64,000 nt of DNA from Pseudomonas rhodesiae (GCF_007858255.1 NZ_VFEU01000001.1:62001-126000); one strand, 5' to 3'. Counted from the stretch's first letter, positions 26,923 to 35,826 are shown. Translations and numbers: made by a program. The notes: a model not told the origin generated them from the letters alone.

Positions 26923-28869
26923 CTATTTCCAGGGCGCCGGTTCGCCGACCAGTTGGCCTTGCACCCCTTCAATCCCCATTTCGCGAATCACCTGTAGCTC
27001 ACCCTCGGTTTCCACACGTTCGGCAATCAACGGCAAATCGATGCTGTGGGCGGCGCGCTGGATGGCTTCGATAAAAAAGCGCTTGTGGCTTTCCTGGTCG
27101 ATGGCACGGATGTAGCTGCCGTCGATTTTCAGGTACGCCAGGCCCAGGTTCGCCAGGTTGCCGATCATGCTGAAACGCCCGCCGAAACGCTGCAGGCCAA
27201 GGCTGAAGCCCAGGCTGCGCAAGCGTCGGGTCAGGCGCTCCAGCTGCGACTGCTCGGGCACTTGTTCTTCACCGATTTCCAGGGTCAGGCGCGGCCCCAG
27301 GGCGGGGTTTTGAGCCAGGCGCTCGAAGACGCGCTCCAGTGCCTGTGGGTCGTTCAGGGTAGCGGCCGACAGGTTCAACGCCACCGATGGGCTGTGCTGG
27401 GTCAAGTGCTTGATCACCAGATCAACCATCAATTGGTCGAGGCGTGCGGTCCAGCCGAAGCGCTCCAGCCACGGTAGGAAGTGGCCGGCCGCGATGGTCT
27501 GGCCCTGCGGGTCGAGCAAGCGTGACAACACTTTGTAATGCAGGACCTGTTGGGTATTGCTGCTGCTCACCACCGGCTGGAAAAACAACCGGAAGCGCCC
27601 TTGGGTCAGGGCCTCGTCGAGCAAGGTGTGCCAGCTGTGGTGATCGTCGCTGACGGTGCCTTGGGTCTGGTGTTCCAGGCACACCCAAGTCTGGCCTGTA
27701 CCGGCTTCGGCCTGGGCCAGTGCCTGGTCGGCCAGCATTAGCAGGTCTGCCGAGGCATCGCCCGGTTTGTAAGGTGCCAGCCCGATGTAAGCCACGATCG
27801 GCATATCGGTGGCTCCCGTTTCGTAGAGGCTTTGCAGGGTGCTTTCCAGGACCTGGGCCAGCTGCAGCGCTTCATCGCGCACCAGCCCCGGGGCGAGCAC
27901 CGCGAACTCGCCGCCGCGGCTGCGGGTGATCAGGTTCTGGGTTTCCGGGTACTTGGCGCAGGTGCGCACCAGTTGCTGGCTGACGGCCTGCAGCAGTTGG
28001 TCAGTGCGTTGCCCGCCCAGGCGTTGGTTGAGGCCGCTCAGGTCGTTGACCCGCAACATCAGCAGGTAACCCGAACTGGCTTCCTCAAGGTTGCTGACGC
28101 GCGATTGCAGCTGCATCTCAAAATAACGACGGTTGGCCAGGCCCGTGAGGCTGTCCTGGTAGGACTCCACCCGCAGCTTCTCGCTGCGCTCGGTCTGTTC
28201 ATGGAACAGCGCCTTGAGCTTCTCCACCATCTGATTCATCGCCTGCACCACCCGGCGCAGCTCAGGGGTACGGGGCAGATCGGGCAGGCTCAGGAATTCA
28301 CGGCGGGCGATGGCATGGGACTGCTCGACCATATAATCCAGCGGCTTCAATTGACGCCGTAGCAACAGCGCGCCCAGTACCGCGCTCACGGCGCCGCAGA
28401 GCAGCAGCCAGCCCAGGCTGCCCAATGCGCTCTGCCACAGCTTGGCCAGGGCAAACATTGGATGGCTGACCACCTCGACCCGCGCCGCCTGCTGCCAGCC
28501 ACGGCTGACGATCGCATCGCCGCCGGCCGGCGCCAGGCCGATCATCTTCACGAACCACGCCGGGACGCTGCTGGCGTCCGGCTCGGCGGCGCGCTCTACC
28601 AGTACTTGGTTGTTGCTCAGGTCCACCACGCGGATGCTGGCGTAGTAGCCGCTGTCGAAGATCGAACTGACCATCAGCTCGGTCATCGCCGGGTCATCGA
28701 TGTTCGGCGTCAACGACAGCGCCAGCGCAGTGGCCGCGTCCTGAGCGTGGGAGCGCAATTGGTTGACGTACTGGGTACGCGAGCTTTCCAGGCTGACGAA
28801 GAAGCTACCGCTGAACGCGACCACCAGGAACACGCAGATAGCGATCAGCAATTGTTTGAACAGTGACAT
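26923..28869 (-). CDS. lapD: c-di-GMP receptor LapD (degenerate GGDEF-EAL, membrane)
   Basis: A 648-residue inner membrane receptor that binds c-di-GMP in the cytoplasm and, when occupied, sequesters the protease LapG in the periplasm. A membrane helix lies at about 7-27, then a periplasmic LapD/MoxY-type domain to about 150 that contains Trp125, the residue known from LapD structures to contact LapG. A second helix spans about 152-171 and a HAMP/S-helix about 172-232. The GGDEF domain (235-395) has only RGGEF at 318-322, and the EAL domain (410-648) has KVL at 446-448 in place of EAL. Loss of both catalytic motifs is the family hallmark: it senses and does not make or degrade c-di-GMP. The start lies 11 bases beyond the lapG stop, so lapG-lapD are one operon. 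Confidence 0.96.
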   Translation of the reverse strand: MSLFKQLLIAICVFLVVAFSGSFFVSLESSRTQYVNQLRSHAQDAATALALSLTPNIDDPAMTELMVSSIFDSGYYASIRVVDLSNNQVLVERAAEPDASSVPAWFVKMIGLAPAGGDAIVSRGWQQAARVEVVSHPMFALAKLWQSALGSLGWLLLCGAVSAVLGALLLRRQLKPLDYMVEQSHAIARREFLSLPDLPRTPELRRVVQAMNQMVEKLKALFHEQTERSEKLRVESYQDSLTGLANRRYFEMQLQSRVSNLEEASSGYLLMLRVNDLSGLNQRLGGQRTDQLLQAVSQQLVRTCAKYPETQNLITRSRGGEFAVLAPGLVRDEALQLAQVLESTLQSLYETGATDMPIVAYIGLAPYKPGDASADLLMLADQALAQAEAGTGQTWVCLEHQTQGTVSDDHHSWHTLLDEALTQGRFRLFFQPVVSSSNTQQVLHYKVLSRLLDPQGQTIAAGHFLPWLERFGWTARLDQLMVDLVIKHLTQHSPSVALNLSAATLNDPQALERVFERLAQNPALGPRLTLEIGEEQVPEQSQLERLTRRLRSLGFSLGLQRFGGRFSMIGNLANLGLAYLKIDGSYIRAIDQESHKRFFIEAIQRAAHSIDLPLIAERVETEGELQVIREMGIEGVQGQLVGEPAPWK

Positions 28870-28880
28870 CGTAGCTCCTG

Positions 28881-29573
28881 TTAATTATCCGAACCGGTCG
28901 GAAACCCTTCAGCGGTCATTTTCTTCAACACATCCTGCCAACGCGACAGACGCTTGGTATCGCCGACTTTTTTGTTGCCCGTCGCACCGGTCAGCCACAG
29001 CCCTTCGCCGTTGAAGGCGTAAACCGGCAGCAGGTCCGGCCGTTGGCTGGCGGGCAGAATCGGGTCCATCAGGCTGTCCAGTACCAAGGGCATGGCCTCG
29101 GGGCTTGAATAGTAGGTCAGCACCATATGTGCACGATTCTGGCGCAGAGCCTTGACGTAGGTTATGCGCAGCTTCTCGGCCGGTACGCCCAAATGACGCA
29201 GGCTGAAGTATTTGGCGATGGCGTAGTCTTCGCAGTCGCCGGCGCCTTTCCACAAGGACTGAATGGGCGTCGCCCAATAATCCACCTCGTGCCACAGGTC
29301 GATATCTTCTTCGTAATGCAGCTGACGATTGAAGAACAAGTTAACCACTTTGAGTTGTTCGCTCTCGCTGACCTGCTTTTGTGTGGCCAGTAGCTGTTGC
29401 CAGGCATCAATGCGCTGTCGACCGGGACCGAGGGGGCCGTAGAGTGCTTCGGCCTTACGGCTGATCTGGCTGAAATCCCAATCGGCAAGTAAATCGCCCA
29501 GCAGTCCACCGCCCAGCACCACCGCGATGGCGAGGCCGTAGAGGAACCGAGGGAATTTAAAGCGTATCGCCAC
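28881..29573 (-). CDS. lapG: Periplasmic cysteine protease LapG
   Basis: A bacterial transglutaminase-like cysteine protease (BTLCP) that cuts the N-terminal di-alanine site of LapA and releases the adhesin when c-di-GMP is low. The catalytic triad is visible as Cys in GAGDCEDYA (residue 114 from this start), His in NRAHMVLTY (149) and Asp in LVLDSLMDP (166). The family binds calcium; the acidic run YEEDIDLW precedes the cysteine. The GTG at 29573 is chosen because GGAT lies about 7 bases upstream and a classic signal peptide (RFKFPRFLYGLAIAVVLGG) follows directly. The frame extends to another GTG at 29657, which would add 28 residues without a good ribosome site. It is transcribed with lapD and convergent with the lapA side. 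Confidence 0.95.
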   Translation of the reverse strand: MAIRFKFPRFLYGLAIAVVLGGGLLGDLLADWDFSQISRKAEALYGPLGPGRQRIDAWQQLLATQKQVSESEQLKVVNLFFNRQLHYEEDIDLWHEVDYWATPIQSLWKGAGDCEDYAIAKYFSLRHLGVPAEKLRITYVKALRQNRAHMVLTYYSSPEAMPLVLDSLMDPILPASQRPDLLPVYAFNGEGLWLTGATGNKKVGDTKRLSRWQDVLKKMTAEGFPTGSDN

Positions 29574-29863
29574 TGCGCTTATCCAAAACGTACAGCCTGG
29601 AAGTTGCCGCAATGGTGCGGGGATGGCCGGTAAAAAACAATGGCACGATGAAATCACCGCCTATCAAATGACGGTATTTTTCGTCAGTAAATTGGCAGTT
29701 TTCCGCTCGTCTGAAAGGGTGGTGAATTTTTGATCAAAATAATGACACTCCATCGGGGCTGACACAGAATGCAGCCAATAAACACGCCAATAAGAACACG
29801 TACGGGAAGCCTTGATGGGCCGACCTTCCACGTCTTCCGATGGCGTTGCGAAGGAGCCCGGCC

Positions 29864-30823
29864 ATGAGCCGTACCGATGATCTATTTGCCCTGTTCGGCA
29901 ACAGCGTTTCCCGTGACCCGAAGGGCAAAAACGCTCGTTTACATTTTTTCGGCAGCATTCCATTTGATGATGGCACTCGGGTAAACCGTGAGGATGGTTC
30001 GCTCGTTCATCCTCATGGGGCTCACGGCAATCAAGCCTGCGCGCATGCCGCTCCCGCCTCGCTGCGCGCCACCGTGGTGGCTGTGGTTTCGATCAACGGC
30101 GGCGTGGGCCGTAGCACGCTGGTCACGGCCTTGAGCAGCGGGTTGCAACGCTTGGGCGAGTCGGTGGTGGCCGTGGATCTGGACCCCCAGAATGCGCTGC
30201 GCCAGCACTTCGGCGTCGATCATCAGCGCCCCGGCGTGGGGCGCAGCAGTTTGCTCAACGCGCCGTGGGCCGGCGCCTTGCAAACGGGGTTCGCCGGTTC
30301 CCAGGTGATCCCATTCGGCGACACCGACAGCCGCCAGAAGGAGGGCCTGCAACGCTGGCTTACGCGCGAGCCCACTTGGTTGGCCGAGCACCTGTCGGTC
30401 ATGGGGCTGAGCGAAGCTCACACGGTGATCATCGATACCCCCGCGGGTAACAACGTTTATCTGCATCAAGCCCTGAACGTGGCCGATATTGTGTTGGTCA
30501 TCGCTCAACCTAACGCCGCCTGCCTCGGCACCCAGGACCAGTTGGACGCACTGCTGGCGCCCTACCTTGAGCGTGCGCGCCCGCCCCGTTGCCACTTCGT
30601 GATCAATCAAGTAGATGACCAATCGGCGTTTAACCGGGAAATGCTGGAAGCCTTTACGCTGCGTCGCCAGGCTGACGCGTTGGCGGTCGTACATGACGAC
30701 GCGCTGATCAGCCAAGCCCTGGCGTTTGCCACCGACCCGCTGGATAACGTGGCGTCCAGCCAGGCAGGTGCGGATATCAATGAGCTTTGCCGGCTATTGA
30801 TTGCGCGTAAAAGAACCGCGTAA
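29864..30823 (+). CDS. bcsQ: BcsQ/WssA-like MinD-family ATPase of cellulose operons, orphan
   Basis: A 319-residue ParA/MinD-type protein resembling BcsQ (YhjQ) and WssA, which help position or assemble the cellulose synthase complex at the cell pole. After an N-terminal extension of about 70 residues, the P-loop reads NGGVGRST at 78-85. Both lysines of the usual KGGVGKST are replaced, as in BcsQ proteins, whose P-loops are degenerate. Further landmarks are VVAVDLDPQNALRQHFGV, WAGALQTGFAGSQVIPFG, IIDTPAGNN and VVHDDALISQALAF. The ATG at 29864 follows GAAGGAG. No bcsA, bcsB or other cellulose gene follows; the next gene is on the opposite strand. A short inverted repeat (30814-30832) spans the stop codon. 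The protein could be a relic or could serve another polar complex. Confidence 0.8.
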   Translation: MSRTDDLFALFGNSVSRDPKGKNARLHFFGSIPFDDGTRVNREDGSLVHPHGAHGNQACAHAAPASLRATVVAVVSINGGVGRSTLVTALSSGLQRLGESVVAVDLDPQNALRQHFGVDHQRPGVGRSSLLNAPWAGALQTGFAGSQVIPFGDTDSRQKEGLQRWLTREPTWLAEHLSVMGLSEAHTVIIDTPAGNNVYLHQALNVADIVLVIAQPNAACLGTQDQLDALLAPYLERARPPRCHFVINQVDDQSAFNREMLEAFTLRRQADALAVVHDDALISQALAFATDPLDNVASSQAGADINELCRLLIARKRTA

Positions 30824-31029
30824 AGCGCGGTTTAGAGGCTAATCGTCAGAGGCTTATGCACAATCGGTTGGATGCGCCATTAAGAAACACTCTTTTTGTG
30901 GAGCGGTTCTCATCTGGGCTTAACTGCCTGTTTTACGTGCACTTTATTTTGTGAACAAAAAATGAACAGCTCGGGTTTTGGCCTGCGAGCCAGATGATTA
31001 AAGGCTTTGTAAAGAAACCATCAACAGAG

Positions 31030-31038
31030 TTATCCACA
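31030..31038 (+). promoter_or_regulatory. DnaA-box-like sequence, one of a local cluster of three
   Basis: TTATCCACA matches the DnaA consensus exactly. Two more exact copies lie at 31288-31296 (minus orientation) and 31994-32002 (plus), both inside the methyltransferase gene. The first is in the 239-base gap between bcsQ and that gene. Function is not shown by the sequence. Confidence 0.4.
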
Positions 31039-31062
31039 GGCTGCGCTGCGTCAATTTGCCTC

Positions 31063-32250
31063 TTAATCGCGCTCGGCAAGCACCATCAAGTTGCGCGGCG
31101 TCAGTGCGGCGTCGCAGAAGCTGCCCAGTTCAACGCGGTAGCCTTGTTCGGTCAGAAACAGCGCACGATCCAGCACCAGCCATATCTCCAGCGGTCGCCG
31201 AAACAGACCACGCACCAGTTCCAGGTTTCTCACCTCGGCCAAGCGAGCCCAGCCTTGGGCCTCCAGCGCGGCCCAATCCTGCTCGCCTGTGGATAAACCT
31301 TTCAGGTTTGCCAACGCTCGGCAGTAGTCGGCGAAAGGTACGCTCAACCACGCAGTGGGCAGTGAAGGGGTGGGCAGATACTCGTCGCAACCCCGTAGCT
31401 GCCGTTGCAGTTGATCGAAGCCCAGACGGCGGGCCATGGATGTGTCCCGCTGCTGGCGTACGCGTTTGCCCGCAGTGACGGTTTCGCTGAGCGGCAGGCC
31501 GAGGTCTTCGATTGACAGTCGCAACGTTGAAGCGCGGCCTGCCTCGGACAGTGGTTGGTACGCCGGTGCGCTGATGCGGTTGTAACAGCAGGGCGCCAGG
31601 GCCAGCTGTTTGCAGCCTTGCGCACTGGCCAGTTGCAGCAGGCGCACATGCAGGTCACCGCAGGCGTGCAGGGCGACGGGGGTGTGTTCGGCGCAGAGGG
31701 TGAGGTCCGCCATGACGTCTTGCAGGCGATGGGCCGCGGCCAAGCCATGGTGGTCGCTCAGGGCCTGGCCTGCGGCGATCAGTGCCGGGTCGTATTCGAG
31801 GCAGGTCAGCTGTTGCCCGGTTTGCAGCAGCCGGCGGCCCAGGTGGCCCTTGCCGGCACACCAATCCAGCCAGTGCGTGGGGGCTTGCGCAAACGACAGG
31901 GCGGCGCCGAAGGCTTCGATTTGCTGCCACTTGCGGCCCGGCACATCGATATTCAAGCGATGGCGCGCGAGCGGCAGGGGCTGCGTCGGCAACTTATCCA
32001 CAGTGCTGAGCTGGCGCGCCTGTGCGGCAAGTTGTGCAAAAGGCGCGGGCGCCGGGAGATCATAGGGGGCGTTGTGGCTGGCTTCGGCGTCATCCAGCGA
32101 GCGCTGGCGCAACCAGTGTGCCAGCTCTGGATGTCGTGATTCCCAGGCCAGTTGGCGATGGGTAAAGGGCCGTGGTTTCCACAGCCCTTGGTGCTCGATC
32201 AGGAAGGCATCCAGTGCCTGGAAGTGCGCCTTAACGTCCCTGGCAGGCAT
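31063..32250 (-). CDS. SAM-dependent methyltransferase, METTL25/Methyltransf_32-like
   Basis: A 395-residue class I methyltransferase. The SAM-binding motif I is DWCAGKGHLG at residues 129-138, with an acidic end to strand 2 (CLEYDP) and HACGDLHVRLL further on. The PCCYN motif at 220-224 is characteristic of the Methyltransf_32 family, which includes the eukaryotic METTL25/RRNAD1 group. The substrate is unknown; RNA or protein are both possible. The first 100 residues are a helical N-terminal region. Its start overlaps the end of the upstream ABC permease gene by 20 bases on the same strand, so it is probably cotranscribed with the importer although no functional link is apparent. Confidence 0.82.
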   Translation of the reverse strand: MPARDVKAHFQALDAFLIEHQGLWKPRPFTHRQLAWESRHPELAHWLRQRSLDDAEASHNAPYDLPAPAPFAQLAAQARQLSTVDKLPTQPLPLARHRLNIDVPGRKWQQIEAFGAALSFAQAPTHWLDWCAGKGHLGRRLLQTGQQLTCLEYDPALIAAGQALSDHHGLAAAHRLQDVMADLTLCAEHTPVALHACGDLHVRLLQLASAQGCKQLALAPCCYNRISAPAYQPLSEAGRASTLRLSIEDLGLPLSETVTAGKRVRQQRDTSMARRLGFDQLQRQLRGCDEYLPTPSLPTAWLSVPFADYCRALANLKGLSTGEQDWAALEAQGWARLAEVRNLELVRGLFRRPLEIWLVLDRALFLTEQGYRVELGSFCDAALTPRNLMVLAERD

Positions 32251-32962
32251 CGACGCGCAGCCAGCGTTCCAGCAGTTTGAAGCCGCGCACCAGGATGTAG
32301 GCCATCAACAGGTAGAACAGGCCTGCAGCGAAGAAGATCTCCACCGGCAGGTAGGTTCGGGCAATGATGGTTCGCGCCATGCCGGTCAGTTCCAGCAGGG
32401 TCACCGTACTCGCCAGGGCGCTGGCTTTGAGCATCAGGATCACTTCGTTGCTGTACGCCGGCAAGCCGATGCGCGAGGCGCGGGGCAGGACGATATAGAA
32501 CAACGTCTTGGGCTTGGACATGCCCAGGGCGCGGGCGGCTTCGATTTCGCCCGGTGGGATGGCCTGGATCGCCCCGCGCAGGATCTCCGCGATATAGGCG
32601 GCGGTGTGCAGGGTCATGGTGGCGGTGGCGCACCAGAACGGATCGCGCAGGTATGGCCACATAAAGCTGCTGCGCACCGCGTCGAACTGCGCCAAGCCGT
32701 AGTAAACCAGGAACAACTGCACCAGCAGCGGCGTGCCACGGAAGAAGAAAATATAGGCATAGGGCAGGGCGCTCACGTACCAGCGGCGCGACGAGCGGGC
32801 GATGCCCAGCGGGATTGCCAGCAGCAGCCCGGCAATGACTGCAATGGCCACCAGTTCCAGGGTGAGGATGGCGCCCTGGGCCAGTTTGGGCAGCCACTTG
32901 ATGATCACGGCCCAGTTCAGGCCCAGGTCGAAATGCGCCAGCCAGCTGTAGTCGCCGCTCAT
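32231..32962 (-). CDS. Amino-acid ABC importer permease (HisM-like)
   Basis: A 243-residue inner membrane permease of the polar amino-acid family. It has about five membrane segments and the EAA loop region EIEAARALGMSKPKTLFYIVLP that contacts the ATPase. FFFRGTPLLVQLFLVYYG near residues 75-92 is typical of HisM/ArtM proteins. The ATG at 32962 overlaps the stop of the upstream HisQ-like gene (ATGA), giving tight translational coupling. Together the two permeases form the transmembrane heterodimer of a histidine/lysine/arginine/ornithine-type importer. The exact substrate cannot be told from the sequence, so no gene symbol is given. Confidence 0.9.
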   Translation of the reverse strand: MSGDYSWLAHFDLGLNWAVIIKWLPKLAQGAILTLELVAIAVIAGLLLAIPLGIARSSRRWYVSALPYAYIFFFRGTPLLVQLFLVYYGLAQFDAVRSSFMWPYLRDPFWCATATMTLHTAAYIAEILRGAIQAIPPGEIEAARALGMSKPKTLFYIVLPRASRIGLPAYSNEVILMLKASALASTVTLLELTGMARTIIARTYLPVEIFFAAGLFYLLMAYILVRGFKLLERWLRVDACQGR

Positions 32963-33654
32963 TGGGTGCTCCTCGCAAAGCCGCGGGCGGCGCGTTTTTC
33001 CAGGAAGTGCAGGGTGGTCATCGCCAGGACGGTGAGACCCAGGTACATGAACGCCGCAACCATAAAGAAGGTGAACGGTTGTTTGGTCACCGTGACGCCG
33101 ATCTGCGCGTGGCGCATGATTTCTTCCAGGCCGATCACCGACACCAGCGCGGTGTCTTTCATCAGGATCATAAACAGGTTGCCCAGGCCCGGCAGGGCGA
33201 TGCGCCACATCTGCGGCATGATCAGGCGGGTGAAGATCCGAAACTTCGAAAGCCCCAGTGCCACGCCCGCTTCGCGGTGGCCTTTGGGAATGGCGAGGAT
33301 CGCGCCGCGGAATACTTCCGTGGCGTAGGCGCCGAAGCACAGGCCCAGGGCAATGACCCCGGCGGCAAAGGCGCTGAGAGACAGGTCGGGGTTACCGAAA
33401 AACTCACCCAGGGCACGCATCATGTTGACCGTGCCGAAGTAAATCAGCAGTACCCACAGCAGTTCCGGGATACCACGGACCACGGTGGAGTAAGCACCGC
33501 CAAGCCATTGCAGCGGCTTGTACGGGGATGTTTTGGCCAGGGCGCCGGCCAGGCCGAGCAGCAGCCCCAGGCACAGGGCCGTGAGGGCCAGTTTGACGGT
33601 CATCAGCGCGCCGGCGGCGAGCGCGGGGCCGAATCCGTAAAGGTCGAAATTCAT
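32959..33654 (-). CDS. Amino-acid ABC importer permease (HisQ-like)
   Basis: A 231-residue permease, the partner of the HisM-like protein encoded next. Hydrophobic segments occur at about 10-33, 47-70, 88-110, 150-170 and 190-212. The EAA motif reads HREAGVALGLSKFRIFTRLIMP near 143-165, and VVRGIPELLWVLLIYFG near 58-75 is the family signature of the second helix. It starts 71 bases after the stop of the binding-protein gene and ends with a 4-base overlap with the next permease. A basic amino acid such as arginine, ornithine or histidine is the likely substrate by family, but this is inference. Confidence 0.9.
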   Translation of the reverse strand: MNFDLYGFGPALAAGALMTVKLALTALCLGLLLGLAGALAKTSPYKPLQWLGGAYSTVVRGIPELLWVLLIYFGTVNMMRALGEFFGNPDLSLSAFAAGVIALGLCFGAYATEVFRGAILAIPKGHREAGVALGLSKFRIFTRLIMPQMWRIALPGLGNLFMILMKDTALVSVIGLEEIMRHAQIGVTVTKQPFTFFMVAAFMYLGLTVLAMTTLHFLEKRAARGFARSTQ

Positions 33655-33725
33655 GGTTTAGTCGTTTCGCAAGGTAAAGCTCAGGACCGACGCGCTCGGG
33701 GGAGCGCGCCGGGCAGGCGTTCAGG

Positions 33726-34487
33726 TCATTCGATGCTGAACGGGAAGTACTTGTCGTTGATTTTCTTGTAGGTGCCGTCAGCCTTGATCTCTGCCAGGGC
33801 TTTGTTCAGGCGCTCGCGCAGTGGGTCGCCTTTGCGTACGGCGATACCGATCTTGTCGCTTTCCACGACAGGCTCACCTTTGAATTCAAAGTTGGAGCCG
33901 TCTTTGCTTTTGAGCCACTCATACTGCACGTACTTATCCGCCAGAATGCCATCGACACGCCCGGAGATCAGGTCGAGGTAGGCGTTTTCCTGAGTGTCAT
34001 AAAGGCTGATTTTGACGTTGTAGTCATCTTCCATATTGCGGTTGTCCAGCCAGGTGCCAGCGAGTGTTGCGCGTTGGGCACCGATGGTCTTGCCGCTGAG
34101 ATAAGCCTTGTCTGTCTTGAAGTCGGTGGTCTTGGGCGCGATGAACTGCAGCTTGTTGGAGTAGTACGGATCGGTGAAGTCGACGGCCTGCTTGCGTTCG
34201 TCGGTGATCGACAGCGAGGACACCAGGAAGTCGAATTTCTTGGCGTTCAGGGCCGGGATGATGCCGTCCCAGTCGGACGTCACCACTTCGCACTCGACTT
34301 TCATCTTGGCGCACAGCGCGTCGCCGATGTCTTTGTCGAAGCCGACCACTTGGCCACTGGCGTCTTTATTGTTGAACGGCGGGTAGGCCGCTTCGATCCC
34401 CATTTTCAATTTTTCGGCGGCAACGGCCGAGGCGCTGAACGCCATCGTGACGGCGGCGGCCAAAAGGAACTTTTTATAGTTCTGCAT
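33726..34487 (-). CDS. Periplasmic basic amino-acid binding protein (HisJ/ArgT-like)
   Basis: A 253-residue periplasmic solute-binding protein. A signal peptide (MQNYKKFLLAAAVTMAFSASAVA) leads into KLKMGIEAAYPPFNNKDASG and VGFDKDIGDALCAKM, the SBP_bac_3 signature. Later come DWDGIIPALNAKKFDFLVSS and VDFTDPYYSNKLQF. The aromatic and acidic residues that grip the amino group are in place, and two cysteines near residues 60-67 match the disulphide common in LAO/HisJ proteins. The ATG at 34487 is chosen over an upstream ATG at 34553 because it starts the signal peptide and has CGGAG upstream. It is the second gene of the importer operon, 13 bases after the ATPase gene. Confidence 0.92.
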   Translation of the reverse strand: MQNYKKFLLAAAVTMAFSASAVAAEKLKMGIEAAYPPFNNKDASGQVVGFDKDIGDALCAKMKVECEVVTSDWDGIIPALNAKKFDFLVSSLSITDERKQAVDFTDPYYSNKLQFIAPKTTDFKTDKAYLSGKTIGAQRATLAGTWLDNRNMEDDYNVKISLYDTQENAYLDLISGRVDGILADKYVQYEWLKSKDGSNFEFKGEPVVESDKIGIAVRKGDPLRERLNKALAEIKADGTYKKINDKYFPFSIE

Positions 34488-34500
34488 GCATGTTGCTCCG

Positions 34501-35274
34501 TTAGCGGTTGCTGGACATGAATTGTTTGCAGCGCGCCGAAAGCGGGTTTTCAAATACCTGCTGTGGCGATCCTTGCTCCTCGATCAGGCCTTGGTGAAGG
34601 AACACCACCTCACTGGACACCTGACGGGCAAAGCCCATTTCGTGGGTGACCAGCAGCATGGTGCGACCTTCTTCGGCCAGCGCGCGGATCACACTAAGTA
34701 CTTCCTGAACCATTTCCGGGTCAAGGGCGGAAGTGGGCTCGTCGAACAGGATGACTTTGGGCTGCATCGCCAGGGTGCGGGCGATGGCGGCGCGTTGTTG
34801 CTGGCCGCCGGACAATTGTGCCGGGTAGGCGTGGCGCTTATCGGCGATGCCGACCTTGGCCAGCAGCGCTTCGGCCACTTCGATGGCTTCGGCCTTGCTC
34901 TGGCCCAGCACACGGCGGGGCGCCTCGATGATGTTGTCGAGGATGCTCATGTGCGGCCACAGATTAAAGTTTTGAAACACAAAACCGATTTCGCTGCGCA
35001 GGCGGTTGATCTGCTTGCCGTCGGCGGCCATCAGCTCGCCGTTCTTCGCGGCTTTGAGTTTGAGTTCTTCACCCGCCACCAGGATCTGGCCCTGATGAGG
35101 GTTCTCCAGCAGGTTGATGCAGCGCAGGAAAGTCGACTTGCCGGAACCGGAGGAACCCAGGATCGAGATCACATCGCCGTCGCGAGCGGTCAGCGAGATA
35201 CCTTTGAGCACCTCCAGCTCACCATAACGTTTATGCAAGTTGCGGATTTCAAGCGCGGGCGTGGCCTCGGCCAT
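34501..35274 (-). CDS. Amino-acid ABC importer ATPase (HisP-like)
   Basis: A 257-residue ATPase that energises the importer. Walker A is GSSGSGKST at 40-48, the signature is [17 protein letters not shown], Walker B is [12 protein letters not shown], and the switch histidine is in [11 protein letters not shown]. The [17 protein letters not shown] stretch and [24 protein letters not shown]-loop are typical of HisP/GlnQ-class ATPases. It is the first gene of the operon ATPase, binding protein, HisQ-like, HisM-like, methyltransferase on the minus strand. The start at 35274 is followed directly by the divergent control region shared with gabP. Confidence 0.93.
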   Translation of the reverse strand: MAEATPALEIRNLHKRYGELEVLKGISLTARDGDVISILGSSGSGKSTFLRCINLLENPHQGQILVAGEELKLKAAKNGELMAADGKQINRLRSEIGFVFQNFNLWPHMSILDNIIEAPRRVLGQSKAEAIEVAEALLAKVGIADKRHAYPAQLSGGQQQRAAIARTLAMQPKVILFDEPTSALDPEMVQEVLSVIRALAEEGRTMLLVTHEMGFARQVSSEVVFLHQGLIEEQGSPQQVFENPLSARCKQFMSSNR

Positions 35275-35826
35275 GGGGGGTCCTCATTGTGTTCTGCGTG
35301 CCTGCTGTTGGGCCGCCTTCCTGGCGAGGCGCCAAGCTAGCATAGCGTCCGGATGGCAGCCAACAGCGCGGCGGGCGGTAAGCGGGCGGCATGCGGCAGG
35401 GTGTCGCATCGGCACAGCGACGTGTCGCGCCGTCAACAACCGAACAAGCGTTTGAACCCGGAAAGCCGCAGGCTTCGCGTCAAAAAGGGCGCGATGGTGC
35501 CAGCTTTGGCCAGGTGTTGGAAGGGTTAAACGGGCAAACGGTCGCTATCGGCGCTTTTATGGGGCGTTACTTATTTTGTGTGTGTGTTTTTGGTGCGCGT
35601 ATCGGCCTGAATAGTGAGTCGCACGGTAACGCTATAGCGGAATGCCATTGTTCTCAATGACTTGCGTGCGCTGTGGAAAAGTCCTACAGCCCGCGTCAAT
35701 CGCGGCTCTGTAACATTTTGGCGCAAATCTTGCGTAAAAAATAAAGAACGCCCTGTTGGTTTCTTTTCACGAGGAGGATCCCAGGTCGGGCGGACCGTTT
35801 TCGCAATTCCTCGCAAAGGTGTGTCA
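35275..35826. other. 552-base divergent region between the ABC importer and gabP
   Basis: No convincing gene is present; short open frames lack ribosome sites. The region includes the sigma-54-like element at 35718-35734 on the gabP side and an AT-rich stretch around 35570-35600. A purine-rich GAGGAGGATCC near 35770 lies too far from the gabP ATG to be its ribosome site. Confidence 0.5.
35718..35734 (+). promoter_or_regulatory. Candidate sigma-54 promoter of gabP
   Basis: TTGGCGCAAATCTTGCG has GG at 35720-35721 and GC at 35732-35733 separated by exactly 10 bases, the -24/-12 spacing of RpoN promoters. It lies about 95 bases upstream of the gabP start. RpoN control would fit use of GABA as nitrogen source. 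No enhancer site was identified. Confidence 0.55.

Noticed and set aside
30814..30832. AACCGCG/CGCGGTT hairpin over the bcsQ stop codon as a terminator
   Set aside because: No T tract follows, and the stem includes coding bases; it is noted but not called a terminator.
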